A DNA stretch of 64,000 nt from Myoxocephalus aenaeus. Taxonomy: Eukaryota; Chordata; Actinopteri; Perciformes; Cottidae. Below are positions 37,801 through 49,085 of this stretch, piece by piece (position 1 is the stretch's first letter; each line of letters starts with the position of its first letter). The notes under the pieces were generated by a model, which saw only the letters and a list, made by a program, of their open reading frames with translations, made no database searches and was not told the DNA's origin. The stretch spans positions 893,501 through 957,500 of the forward strand of contig JBAMJR010000189.1 in NCBI GenBank assembly GCA_038501785.1, in the 5' to 3' direction. A program made the position numbers and the translations under genes.

Positions 37801-39078
37801 GTAGTGCTGCACAGGTTACAACATTAAGAAACATAGAGATAAGATGATGAAAAAATCAAATGCTGAATCAAATGGAACGCAAAAAAGCAAATAAAAGAAT
37901 AACATTCATAAATTCACCTTTAATTGGCATAACGAAAGCTGGTAGCATAGACTGAAAACACACATGCTCAGTTAATGTTTAGCAACCTCATTTTTTTTCG
38001 ATGTATCCTCTATTTTCACTTCCACACTACTGAATCCTACTTGGTTGGCTTCAGACAACCTTGTGTCCACCCAGCGGCACACATTTGGATCATGCATTCT
38101 CTTTTCATGAATACCGTTTCATGTGTGGGATACAGCTCCTCTGCAAACAAGACTACAGTAAATTACCCTGAGTCTTGCGGTGGTATTAACTGTGCTGAAG
38201 GGGATTAAGCAGTGGTCTGAAGGTATTGAGTATATAAAGCACTGGACTCTGTTCTCTGATTCTGGAGTTGTTGCTCTTTTGAGCAACGCGTGTGTGTTCC
38301 TCTGTGGGAACTTAAAGACCCACACGGCGATGCAGATAGTTCACATGTCATTGGGACAGACACTGAGCTGTTGTTACACTCACCTGCCTCACAAACACTC
38401 TGGTCCTGTCCCTCTATCTTGCATAACCTAAAGTTACTCTAAGTCTGGTAGCAGATTATAAACTGCCATAGCAGCGATCTGATCTGACCTGAGCTAATGT
38501 AAAAATCAGATTCTGTCTTTTTTTCTACTGCACAGACGGAAATGAAAAGATTATTTCTGTCACTAAAAGGGAAAATAGGCAGGTTTTGCAGACAAAAACA
38601 CTGAATTTGCACTAATGTATATAGAAGGATTTAAAACCCTTCGATGAACACTGAAATGCAGACCAATTGCTGTAGGGATGACATTTCCAATTTAAACTGT
38701 ATCATTTGTCAAATAAGTGAAAACGTTGTATGATTAAGGTGGGGCTATGATGGAAACGATTAACCTCTTCCGTTTCTGTGAGCAAACTGTAATAAAATAT
38801 GGTTCTCTTTGATAATGAATATAGTTCAAAATTAAGTTTTAATGTTTTGTTTACTGTATTTTCCTGCAAATATTTTTAAAGCATCCTCATTTCCTTTCTG
38901 ATCTCACTCTGATCTCACTGAATTAGTCATTGCATAATTCCAACTCTGCTATGTAATTTCCAACAATCTTTAAAGGCACTGCTCTGTGGTTCCCAGGTCA
39001 CGGTCAGCAGCAGCCCACAACCGGCCTGGTCGATAGGGAACCCAATCTGAGGGATGAGGCCCATGAATCAATCTGTCT

Positions 39079-39079
<1 letters not shown>
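34827..39079. other. Long unique gene-free stretch
   Basis: Over 4 kb with no recognised repeat family and no convincing coding frame. Frames near 35599-35862, 36014-36328 and 37225-37497 lack domains, splice context and family resemblance. Such low-repeat DNA suits a large intron or regulatory gene desert. Confidence 0.4.

Positions 39080-39143
<64 letters not shown>
39080..39143. repeat. (CA)32 microsatellite
   Basis: Perfect array, directly visible. Confidence 0.98.
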
Positions 39144-39145
<2 letters not shown>

Positions 39146-40898
39146 TGTGTTTGTTCCAGATGAAAGCCTAAATTATCTCAAATTAAGTAGCTATTAGAAC
39201 AGTAAGTAATGTTTTACATTACGTTAGTTATTTTAATGAGTTCACATGGCAATACTGTATATATTCTATAACACTGAACAAGCAGCCATCTCAGTCTCTT
39301 GTGATGACTGCTGGTTCCACTGCTTACAATGTCATTACACACATTAGTGCCGCTTGTTCTGCATCTTTGAGGTACGTCCTTTCATTTAAGATGGACATGG
39401 ACATGAAATGTATTGCTTATCAAATCATGGCTTTCATAACTAAGATAAATGGGCGCAGCTGTGCCGATGCAGTGTGCGTTTGACGGTTGGTAAATCTGTA
39501 TGTCAGAACTCACCCAGTCTATTGGAAATCTTGGTTTAGTAGGTTTATTGTGGCATTTTTCTTTTTTTTAAGTAGCCAGTTCAGTACAAGTGGTCTTCTC
39601 AAAAGCCGCCCAAACCTCCCTGGAGTTTCAAGTGACCAGTGATACCATACATATATATATATATATACATTGCAACAACCCAATGAGACAATGTTGATGC
39701 AGTTAAGAAGTATCCCAAAAAAGGTTTGAGAAGTAAAGGAGTTTTTTAACTTTTTAAGTACTGTGCAGCCGGTCTCTACCACCTCTTATGATAAGACACA
39801 GGGGGTTTAAAAAAAACAAAAAACATACGTATTCCACCATCTCAGCAGCCAGGTTTATGTTATATCCCATCTCATAAACTTGCAGAACAGAACTCCACAA
39901 CCAGCGGAACAAGGGCCAGGAGCCTAGTTGTGAGTGTGACTGAGGCTGCTGCATCGCTGCTCGGCTGTTTTATGGTGGACCAGCTCGCACCTTGATTGGA
40001 CCCTGGTTTCATACTGTGCATGAATGGTTCCTGGATGGATGTCTGGATCTCTGTGGCTAGTATAGGATTCCATCGCGCTCCCTCTCTTCTCCGTATGTCT
40101 CTCTATCAAATAAGTATTATGTGGATTTCCCACAGCCTACAGTATGTTGTCCAGTACAGGTATCTAAAGTGACACGCCAGCTTTTAGGGGGAGAATGGCA
40201 AAAAGACAGTCATCAAAGTCATCCAGTCATTTTTCCTTGTTGCATGGTTAACCGTGACGAAACCACACAAGCACAAACACAAGTGTGCTATCAAAAGTAA
40301 TATCATCTATTATGCATTTCATTTTGCCAATGTGTAAAGTAATAAATGGTAGTTAAGATGTCTTCCGCGATGACGAGAACCGCACACAGGCTGTCTACCT
40401 CTGACACTGGAGGACAGGAAGACAACAAAATCCGGAGGTCAGTAGGCGTTATTAATTGCTAGATCGTTGACACAGATCCTCATGATAATTTAGTTGTCAC
40501 GAGAAATAATTTATCTACACATCCCCATCCCCTTCAGCTTTTCCTCACCAGTCCTGTAAGTAAGTCTGGAGTAAAGCTGGTTCTTGGAGGTGATAAATGG
40601 GGGTCCGTAGACCCGAAGTGTTATCAGTGCTTCTAAGGCCTGCAAACTAGGAGAACACAGGGTTTGCTCTGGGGTTGGACACAGCCGGGCTATGAGGCTA
40701 AGGCTGATATATCGCCGCACGGACAGGGCGAACATGAAGCGAGGAAGAGACTATATCATTTTAGCTGGCGTGTGTGTACGTACGGAGAGTCCTCGTACAA
40801 TTTGATATGAATCGCTCACAAAATGGTGTGTACTTCATTGAGTGTAGTGCGAGGTGAAGTATATTCGACTCCACAGCAGAGATGATTGACTTTTTACA

Positions 40899-40901
<3 letters not shown>
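39144..40901. other. Unique DNA, nothing certain
   Basis: Short AT run near 39650-39667. The antisense frame 40735-40511 (74 codons) sits in slightly GC-richer DNA but has no recognised domain. No gene called. Confidence 0.4.

Positions 40902-40964
<63 letters not shown>
40902..40964. repeat. (GT)n microsatellite, about 63 bp
   Basis: Perfect array; antisense His-Thr frame is an artefact. Confidence 0.98.
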
Positions 40965-40965
<1 letters not shown>

Positions 40966-41210
40966 TTGATAGATGCACTTGTTAAAAAAAAGCATGCGCC
41001 TGTGAAACGACCGACCAATTAAATCCAATCTGTTCCAGAGGACAGATGACATCATAAAAGTGCGTCATCTGGCCGATGCCTCCACAATGCCCACACACAG
41101 ATACATACACTCGTACTACCACATCTCCGAGTCCCATAGAATCTGCCCACTACGCTAAAAACGGCTACTTGACAGGAACCATCATCATTATTCCTCTTTT
41201 TCTCTTCCTG

Positions 41211-41212
<2 letters not shown>

Positions 41213-41244
<32 letters not shown>
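41213..41244. repeat. (GT)16 microsatellite
   Basis: Perfect GT array followed by a T run. Confidence 0.97.
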
Positions 41245-41247
<3 letters not shown>

Positions 41248-42863
41248 TTGTTTCATGTGTCTGCCTTTTCCTTTAAAACGGAACATCCCATGGAGCAAAA
41301 TCTAACATTTTTACTTTCATAATGGGGAAAAAGATCAAATACATATTGCGTGTGCAACCTCAAGCTTAGATACAATTGTTTTTCATACAGATCATGCTTT
41401 TCTGTAAGCAAGCTATGTAACATCGCATAAGACTGAAAACTGTAAATTAAGTCTTAAATGCATTTAGCCTCGATTTAAATCCAGCACTATTATGTTTTCA
41501 TATTGTTTCACCATCTCTGTCTTCCATTACCCCTCACTTATCTGTAAAGCTCTCATTCCGTTGCCTGAGAGGTAATTACGCGAGACAGTTATGCAACACT
41601 TCTCCTCTTTTCAGCCTCATTTTGTCCCTCTTCCGGATTTTTTTCAAGGCTGTGTCACTGCAGATAAAGTGGGCCATACTTTGAACAATACATTTCATGT
41701 CAGTTCTTCAAAATCTTGGAGTCACGGGGTGTGTGTGTGTGTGTGTGGGGGGGTGGGGGGTCATGCTTTTGATTCAATGATTAATGATTGTTCACATTTT
41801 ATATTTAATGATTCATGCATTCAATTTCATATTGTTTGGCATGATGCAGCCACGTTCAAGCTCTGTCACTATGCTCCCAAACAAAGCCACTGTCGCTTCC
41901 CGGCTGCCTCCGCACACACCTGGCCTGTCCTGTGTGCAAATGCAGAAGTTTTCCCATACAGCTCCCGTATATTTTTAATTAAGAGAGCAAGAAACGGGGC
42001 TTGAAAGCAGCTGGATTTGCCCAAAAACAATATAATAGCAAGAACATTAATTAAGTAATTAGTCCATACCTGTTGTTAAATCAAGAGCCCAAATTAGTCA
42101 TTTGAGACCAGAGATTGTTTTTTTTCCTCTGTGTTTGTTGCTTGTATTTCTCATTATGCGTCAGTAACCTTCCACGTCGCAGTATTGAGTTTAGAAAAGC
42201 AAGGAGGATATTCAATATCAAATTTTTGCCTCCCAGCATGGGTAAACTTTATTTCATAATCATCGATTCAGCCGGAGGAATTGCTTCTTCTTTTTATTCC
42301 AACCACCGGGGCAAAGTCACAAAGATGTGGAGTCTGAGTTAGCGCCCTGAAATCTGCAGCTCATTTTTCATTTGATAGCGTTGCCCATCACACTAGCAGA
42401 CACACAAACAAGTACAGTACGAACACGCGCTCTCTCCAATCTATGGTTAGCCTTCTCTTTCTTACTTCCCACCTTTTTTCTTTGTCGTGTGTCTTCTAAT
42501 TAGCACTCGCTAAATGTAAACACATTCCTACTGCATATACAGGAGGTTATGTTTACCTTTTGTCACGTGGGAGACTGAGCCATGCGGACGGCCGTTGGTG
42601 CTAAAAAACAAAGGGTATGATAATTAAATTAAAATATGCATGTGATTAACAGCCTGTAGAACACCAGCAATAGCTTTTGTCACTGGCTGTTTGGCTTTGA
42701 TTCTTACTTGAATGTGCAAATCCTCTGCTGACTGTTTTTCACAGCCTTAGCTATAGGAAGTCCCCTTATGTTGAGGTGTGAAGGATGCACATCCTCTTAT
42801 AAGACATATTCTGTAGGTTCAAGGAATTGCTCCAATCGTCATCAGTGTCGGGGTATGCTCGGA

Positions 42864-42864
<1 letters not shown>
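41245..42864. other. Unique DNA with minor GT run
   Basis: A short (GT)n at 41729-41747 is followed by a G-rich stretch. The 137-codon frame at 41591-42004 crosses this run and has no recognised domain. Confidence 0.4.
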
Positions 42865-42944
<80 letters not shown>

Positions 42945-42950
42945 CGTGCG
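42865..42950. repeat. (TG)38 microsatellite with CGTG tail
   Basis: Perfect TG array to 42940 followed by CGTGCGTGCG. Cys-Val and His-Thr frames over it are artefacts. Confidence 0.98.
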
Positions 42951-45703
42951 AGTTCTGGCCTTGTATGCTTATAACACCTCCCCTGTGCCGCACTCAGGAG
43001 CTTGAATTAAAATGGATTTAAGGGAGGCGAGGGTTGGAGGAGAGCGGGGGTTTATAACTCTGATTGCCATGCCCACCACTCATAATGAGGCGCATTACAG
43101 AGCTGATGTTGTAAGATTAGGGTGACTTAAGAGACATGAGCAGCCTTACAGATCAGGAAAGAGTGAGAGCGGGATGGGCTGTGAAGAGAAGGAAATAAGG
43201 GAGGGGCATGTTGGGAAGGGAGAAACGAGAGTAAGTGGTTGATAATGGAAGGGGTAGTTTTGAGACAAGCGTAAAACTTTGAGAATAAGAGAGACAAAGG
43301 AAGGTAGGGAGAGAAAATCATTTCGATCTCTTAGCCACGTCTATTTGATTTATCTCAAATGGCTCTAAGGTGGGTGTGATGAAACTGTGTGGAGAAAGAA
43401 ATGCAGACGGAGGGGACAAACAATTTAAATATCTGCATTCCTATCGGTGTCCGAGAACGGCAGAGAAGCTCTGTAAAGCGTCGACAGCATGTGATGGCAA
43501 ATTCAAAATAGGCCTGGATGTCATGTAGTACGCTGATAGGTGTTTGTGTCCCCTTTCAGTTAGAATTGCAAGTAATAAAAAAAAAAAGGAAAATAAATAA
43601 AAAGGAAACCTTCCCAGCAGCTCACTGGTTTGATTTGATTGAGTAGTAAAACTGATTTGCTGGGACGACACAAGCCCAGGCATGTCAAGGTTTTTGATGC
43701 ACACTCGGATCTGTATGGCAGCTAGCTGTTGTGCAATATACATCCCACAATCTGACCAGTCCAAAGATTGCAAGCTACATATTGTGCCTTGGTTTTAAAC
43801 AAACTAAAACAGAAAAACAAAAAAAACATTTAGGTCCAAACCAAATTGTATATTCCCATTAAATGTTGCAAGAAGACATTGTGTGCTGTAGTTTACAGTA
43901 TTTGATGTCCTCCAGTGAGGAACAAAGCTCAGAATGTTTAATAGAATGTGAAAGGGAACAAATAGAAGATGCAAACGAGCTGCTTGGTATGTACCACAGT
44001 GGATTTTTTTATTTTCATAAATATTTTTATGTTCACAACCGACTCAGATCAGTCCGATCCTTCGGTGCAAAATCAAAGCTCAATTTATCCTTTTGTACGC
44101 AATAGACATCGTTTATGTTTTTCACTTCACTCCGCCTAATAAAGTGAAGAATGAACAGAGCTAGTTACAGGTGACCTCTAATGTGAATTATGCCCTCTGG
44201 AATGAATTCTCTTTCAAGGGCACGGTGCCATCCACGAGGAACGTTTGATAAATGTTTGAGGGTGTAACCAAGGACTGCTCTGATTCACAGGGGCCTCTGT
44301 GACAAACAGCCTCTACTGTGTAACATGGTTTAATGGGCATAAGAGCGGACGACCTTCCATACGACTTACACAACATCTTCATCATTGTAGCACTGTGCCG
44401 CGTGTGTTGTGTGACTGAGTGTAGCTGGTGTGTGTATGCGTGTGTATGTGTGTGTATGCAGGGTGTTTACGGCTGTGTGGAAGGTGTAGAAACGGTTTGC
44501 ACCTTTTTATAGCCGGATTGTCTTTGACTCGGGGAATGACGCATTTCTGGGATTGTGTTCTGCGGAGACTGTCGTCGTTACTCCTGGATGTGCACAAGGC
44601 AATCCGGTGTCTGCCGTTTTTGCACAATTTGCATGAATTTCAGTTTATCAATGTGCAGTGGAGATGAAGAGGGAATCTTCAGGAGACGTTTAATGTCACA
44701 GAAGCTCCGGATAATTTGGACTTGTGACACAAGCTTGTTTATTTAGTGTAGAAGATGGTGTGTGTGATATTATTGCAGAGGCGCAAATGACACGTACATG
44801 ATGGAGAGGTACCTGTGGGGGGGCCTGCTGCACAGATGTACAACAGATGTTGCAACACTGCCTGCAGCAGAATGTATGGAGCTGCTGTCAAAGTGAAGAT
44901 GACATGACTGAAGTATTCTGGTGTTGCAATATTGCAAGGGACATTTAGGGCATTCGATGTATAGTGCTGTGAGTCCCGGTGTATGCAGTGCTTCATCGTA
45001 TTTGCTGCGACAGTAAGATGTTGAGCCACAGCAGACACCTTTAGCGTCAGTTAGCATCACTGCTGAAGCTAATCGGGCCACACTGAGCTGGATTTGACAA
45101 TGAACCGTTCACTGTGGCGGCAGACGGCATCGGGCCTCCGTGCTCCTGCAGAGGGGGTGATGCTGCTTCTCTCATTGGCTGTGCATTCATATCAAGGTGC
45201 AGGTGACAAATGTAATGCTGAAGGGCTTCATAGTTGTACATGACTGTTGAAACTGGATGGACTATCAGTTGCCATATCTTCCTCTCTGCTGTACTGTTAC
45301 AACGTGACCACCATACCATTGAAGTCCCAATATTAACCTTGTTATTGTTTTTAAGATAGAATAAAATTGTTAAAAGGAACATGTTCATAACTTCCAAACA
45401 TTATATACAGCTGACTTATTAGGAGCCCAATAATTTTCTTTTCATTAATTATTTTATTAATGATCAATCGGTAAATGTCTCTAGTAAAACTTTGTTTCAA
45501 TAGTTATCTGATTTAATCACCATAAAATTAAAATGATAATACGTCAGACTTGCTTGTAGTTTTGCACAAAAAAAAAGATAAGCCCAAGCATTTGCAGATG
45601 GGATAAAAGTTATTTCTAAGAATTCAAATCCAATCCACTATTGGCACCGGCAACTTTAACGCTTTAATGCTTATGCAAATCCAGTTAGAAAAAGAAAAAA
45701 ACA

Positions 45704-45705
<2 letters not shown>
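42951..45705. other. Unique DNA with a polypurine tract
   Basis: Bases about 43130-43320 are strongly G/A-rich on the plus strand. Frames between 43441 and 45397 have no domains. Nothing identified as gene or repeat family. Confidence 0.4.

Positions 45706-45753
<48 letters not shown>
45706..45753. repeat. (AT)n microsatellite, about 48 bp
   Basis: AT/TA array, directly visible. Confidence 0.97.
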
Positions 45754-45762
<9 letters not shown>

Positions 45763-46656
45763 CATAGTGTTTTTTTGTGTTTGTTTTAATCATCATAATA
45801 AAGATGAACCAACCCATTGGATAATGCCGACACATGTTCTAACATAGAAACATCAAAGTTAGAGGCCTTGGGTAGTAAGTGCTCTGTAAATTCTGTCTCG
45901 TTTCTTTTTTTCAGTCACCAGCTTTAATTGTTATTCCCACTTTTGAGTGAGCAGCACATTTGAAATAGATTAATGATGAAGGCATATCTATTTTTTGTGA
46001 CGCTCATGAAGACACAACATGTTGACAGCAAGCACTCAAACCACCTCTTGGTTTTGCCTCAGCGTTGCAACCTGACTCTGCCTGCTTCTCTGTAATTACC
46101 ATTCTAAACAGGTTGTAATCAGCGTGGCGAGGGAGATGCTCAATCTGAAGCCTTGGCTCTGATTGGGAATGACAACATGTCGGCCTCCCAGCTGATGGCA
46201 GGGACACTTTTATTTCTATGAATTCCTTTTTCTATTCTTACCTCCACTCACTATTAAAGAGCTTGGAATGGAATGCTTCCACATCAAAAAAGGATCGCAA
46301 TGGAATTATGGACACATTGAAATGCAAGAACAAAGAAAATGTGATTATCTGAAGGATTTAAAAAAGACATGAATATAGGGCATCAAAAGCAGCAGATAAT
46401 GAGAATAATGAGTAGTATGCTGCTGGTCTTAATCACACTCATTCGCAGAGAAAATCCAACACAATGCCAGTTTTACCTTTTTCTTTTTTCTGTTAGAAAA
46501 ACGTTGACAGCCACATCAAAGCATACATTACAAACATCATGTACTGTTGCATGAGGAAACTTGACAAAGCAAATGGAGAAAAGCAAAGAGAAGATACAAA
46601 TAATTCCTACTGCAGGCTTCAGTTTTGTACTTTTCTGTACCCTATTTTAAAAAGGT
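45754..46656. other. Unique DNA, candidate conserved element
   Basis: Bases about 46040-46215 are complex and repeat-free with TGTAATTACC and TTGTAATCAGC motifs, so they are a weak conserved-enhancer candidate. No gene recognised. Confidence 0.3.
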
Positions 46657-46664
46657 ATTTATAC

Positions 46665-48132
46665 TAGGGCTGAACGATTTGGGAAAATAATCTAATTGCG
46701 ATTTTTTTTCCCCAATATTGCAATTGCGATTTAATATACAAATTTTTATTTTTTTAAATTTTATCCTCTCTTTTCCCCAAAAAAACATAATGAATGATTT
46801 AAATATGACCAACACAATATTAGATACATTTAGTGTAAAATGTTCTTTCCCATTGGCTGGGCCTATTTGTTAGAATTAAATAAAAAGATGAAACCACTGT
46901 GCATTTAAGTAATTTAAACAAAGGCATGCACTTTGTAAACACTGTGCAAAATTTAAAATTATATGTATCTTACTGCTCCCAAGTCAGTAACATTTCACAC
47001 AACTGAAACAGAATTTGCCTCTACTACTTTGAAAATATTTTGTAAAATCAAAGTAAATAAAGTTATAAATAAAAAAACGGAGAAATGCACTTTTAAATTA
47101 GACAATAAAAAAACAATTTGAATATTATAATATAGATCAACCTCACTTATCTGACGTACACAACAATAACACACCACACAGACTAAAGTTCACTATGAGT
47201 ATGACACTGCCAGCCATAATGATCCAACAGTTTTGTTCTCAGTGGCTCACAGATTTTTTGCTAAGAAAACCAGCATATTGACTTTTGCTGGCTTCAAGGA
47301 TGAGCGAGTGCAAGTCACAATATTCCCTCATGTGCTAAAAAGACGTAAAAAGACGTAAGACTCTGGTAAGGCTCAGCTGTGCGGCTTGACCACAGATCAG
47401 TAGTGGTAGCAAAAAAGTCCACCGTTTTAAGCTCCGTAGCGACTTTCTCTTTGCACTTTTTGTACAGCTCCGGTATGGCAGTCTGACTGAAATATGTACG
47501 GGAGGGTATCCTGTACCGTTTATCAAGCGTTTTTATCAATGCCATGAACCCAGGCTTGGTCACCGTGCTGAGAGGCATCATATCTTTGGCTATGAACTCG
47601 GTTATTGCCCGAGTGATTTCCCCGTGTCGTTTTTAATTACGTTCATATGGAGTGACGCTTTCAAACATTTCGGTCAGTGATCCCTGTCTTGACGTATTTG
47701 GCTTGTCTGGCGCACTGGTGCTCGGCATTTTGGCCATACAGCTGTCATACGTTGATTTGTGGTATTTTTTTTAAGTGCTGGAACAAGTTTGTAGTGTTAC
47801 CCCGTGAAGTAGCAACAGGAGCACGGCATGCTCTGCACATCACCTGACGCTGCGCAGCATCTTCTTTTTTGAAACCAAAATAGTTCCACACCACCGACGT
47901 GCTGTTCCTCTTCGAGACTAAAGTCTCAGCTGTGTCAGTTTCTGACTGTTCCGTCGAGCCCGAGGCCATTGCGCAACAGGTTAAAGGGCCGCTTGAAAAG
48001 TTGATGCAGCCGAGTTCTCCACTCTTTCGCTCGCGTCACGTGATGACGTTGTAACCGCGCACGTTGCGGTTAGAAAATCTCGTTTTATCATATCGCGATA
48101 TTATCGCAAATGCAATTAATCGTTCAGCCCTA
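46665..48132 (-). mobile_element. hAT transposon, internally deleted, with TSD
   Basis: The 1,468-bp element begins TAGGGCTGAACGATT and ends with its exact inverse AATCGTTCAGCCCTA. A perfect 8-bp direct repeat, ATTTATAC, flanks it at 46657-46664 and 48133-48140. It carries the 5' half of a BED-finger hAT transposase on the minus strand. The half with the rest of the catalytic domain and the C-terminal dimerisation region is missing, replaced by about 650 bp of AT-rich DNA. Known autonomous relatives are markedly longer. With one side of the transposase lost and frames broken it cannot move by itself. Confidence 0.95.
47315..47969 (-). pseudogene. BED-finger hAT transposase, broken
   Basis: The start is at 47969 (MASGSTEQSETDTAETLV). 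Residues about 25-70 form a BED zinc finger: VVWNYFGFKK, then CRAC as the Cys-x2-Cys pair, then TTNLFQHLKK with the first His. The frame then shifts at a run of A (T run 47765-47772 on the plus strand); in the next frame the second His and a short linker follow. An in-frame TAA at 47633-47635 breaks it again. A second readable block, 47581-47315, has KRYRIPSRTYFS and ATTTDLWSSRTAEPY, the start of the hAT RNase-H-like catalytic domain with the first-Asp DLWSS motif seen in ZBED-type proteins. It stops soon after (HEGIL). Everything downstream is lost. Confidence 0.88.
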
Positions 48133-48239
48133 ATTTATACAATAAACTAGAAACATAAAGACCAAAGATTCAGACATCAGCCCACTGTTTACATGCCTGG
48201 GCTCTCCTCTGCGGATTCCTTCCCAGTTGAGCAATATGT

Positions 48240-48349
48240 GTAGTAATGTCAGTGGTTGAATTAATTGTGACTGTGGGTTAATGGATAGCATGCCCATTTT
48301 TCAATCAGTGGATCAGTGGTTTGAGCCCCAGTTTTTTTTTTTTTTTCTC
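48240..48349 (+). repeat. Possible tRNA-like SINE fragment
   Basis: TGTGGGTTAATGGATAGCAT followed about 35 bases later by GTGGTTTGAGCCCCAG resembles a box A / box B pair, and a T run (about 48330-48345) follows. Motifs are imperfect and no SINE body was identified. Confidence 0.3.
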
Positions 48350-49085
48350 CCTTCCTGCAATTTTAACAATTGAAGCAATCGTCATGCAGTGAGCCTTGTC
48401 TTCATGCAAGGCCAGCTCAAAAGCCCCACACAACTTCACACGATCGATTGTTTTGGATAAAATGTGCCCATTTTTATCCACCTCATTGTGTTTCTTCACC
48501 ACAGCCCGGCGTTTGGGTAGCGATGTTGACTTAGCTTGATATGCTAGTTTAGTAGCTTCCATCCATCCATTATCAGCTGCTTATCCGGGTCGGGTCACGG
48601 TGGCAGCAGGTCCAGCAGACCGACCCAGGCTTCCCTCTCACCCGCAACACTTTCCAGCTCATTCTGGGGGATCCCGAGGCGTTCCCAGTCCAGCCGGGAG
48701 ATATAATCCCTCCAGCTTGTCCTGGGTCTTCCCCACGGTCTCCTACCAGTTGGACATGCTAGCTTACTAGCTTGATGGAGCTATATCCATGCGTGTCCTC
48801 CTGGTGTTCTCATGTTTTCTTATTTTTTCCGACAAGTGCTTCATGTCCCGTAGCTGTCCATGCTGGATCGGTCCATGTTGATTTAAAAAAAAAAGCAAGC
48901 ATGGAAAGTAAAATACTGCGTTAGCACGACTGCATCCAGCAGCTAGCTTAGCCAAACCGTCCTGATGTAGCTGAGGTCTGCACAGAGCTGCTCCCTTTCT
49001 CGCCAGTCTGTTGTCTTATCCTGAGGTCCGGTTGATCTGGGACCAGGTGTTTCACCTGTAGTTTCTCCACCAAAGGTCTTCTCTC
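48350..49085 (-). pseudogene. hAT transposase remnant (TTF finger, DUF4371-like)
   Basis: The minus strand reads, from high to low coordinates, KLQVKHLVPDQPDLRIRQQT (about 49060-48995), then LAAGCSRANAVFYFPCLLF and LRDMKHLSEKIRKHENTRRT (48955-48785). This is the TTF-type zinc finger region at the N-terminus of ZMYM1-like hAT transposases. A LINE fragment then interrupts it at 48559-48755. Beyond that, 48562-48380 gives KKHNEVDKNGHILSKTIDRV and KLCGAFELALHEDKAHC, the start of the DUF4371-like catalytic region (family normally CGAFELALRG). Frames are broken and the catalytic core is missing. No terminal inverted repeats were found. This is a different lineage from the BED-finger element 200 bp away. 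Confidence 0.8.
48559..48755 (-). mobile_element. LINE 3' end inserted in hAT remnant
   Basis: The minus strand encodes CPTGRRPWGRPRTSWRDYIS and RLDWERLGIPQNELESVAGE, then a stop (LLDLLPP*), the extreme C-terminus of a teleost LINE ORF2. A (ATGG)n tail follows (CCATCCATCC on the plus strand). An approximate 18-bp direct repeat flanks it: ATGCTAGTTTAGTAGCTT at 48541-48558 and ATGCTAGCTTACTAGCTT at 48756-48773 (16 of 18 match), as expected for target-primed insertion. The copy is severely 5' truncated. The antisense LINE at 4215-5060 appears to be the same family. Confidence 0.85.

Noticed and set aside
45880..45935. Strong-looking acceptor CTGTCTCGTTTCTTTTTTTCAG
   Set aside because: The following sequence has no sustained frame and no credible donor; pyrimidine tracts before AG are common in AT-rich introns.
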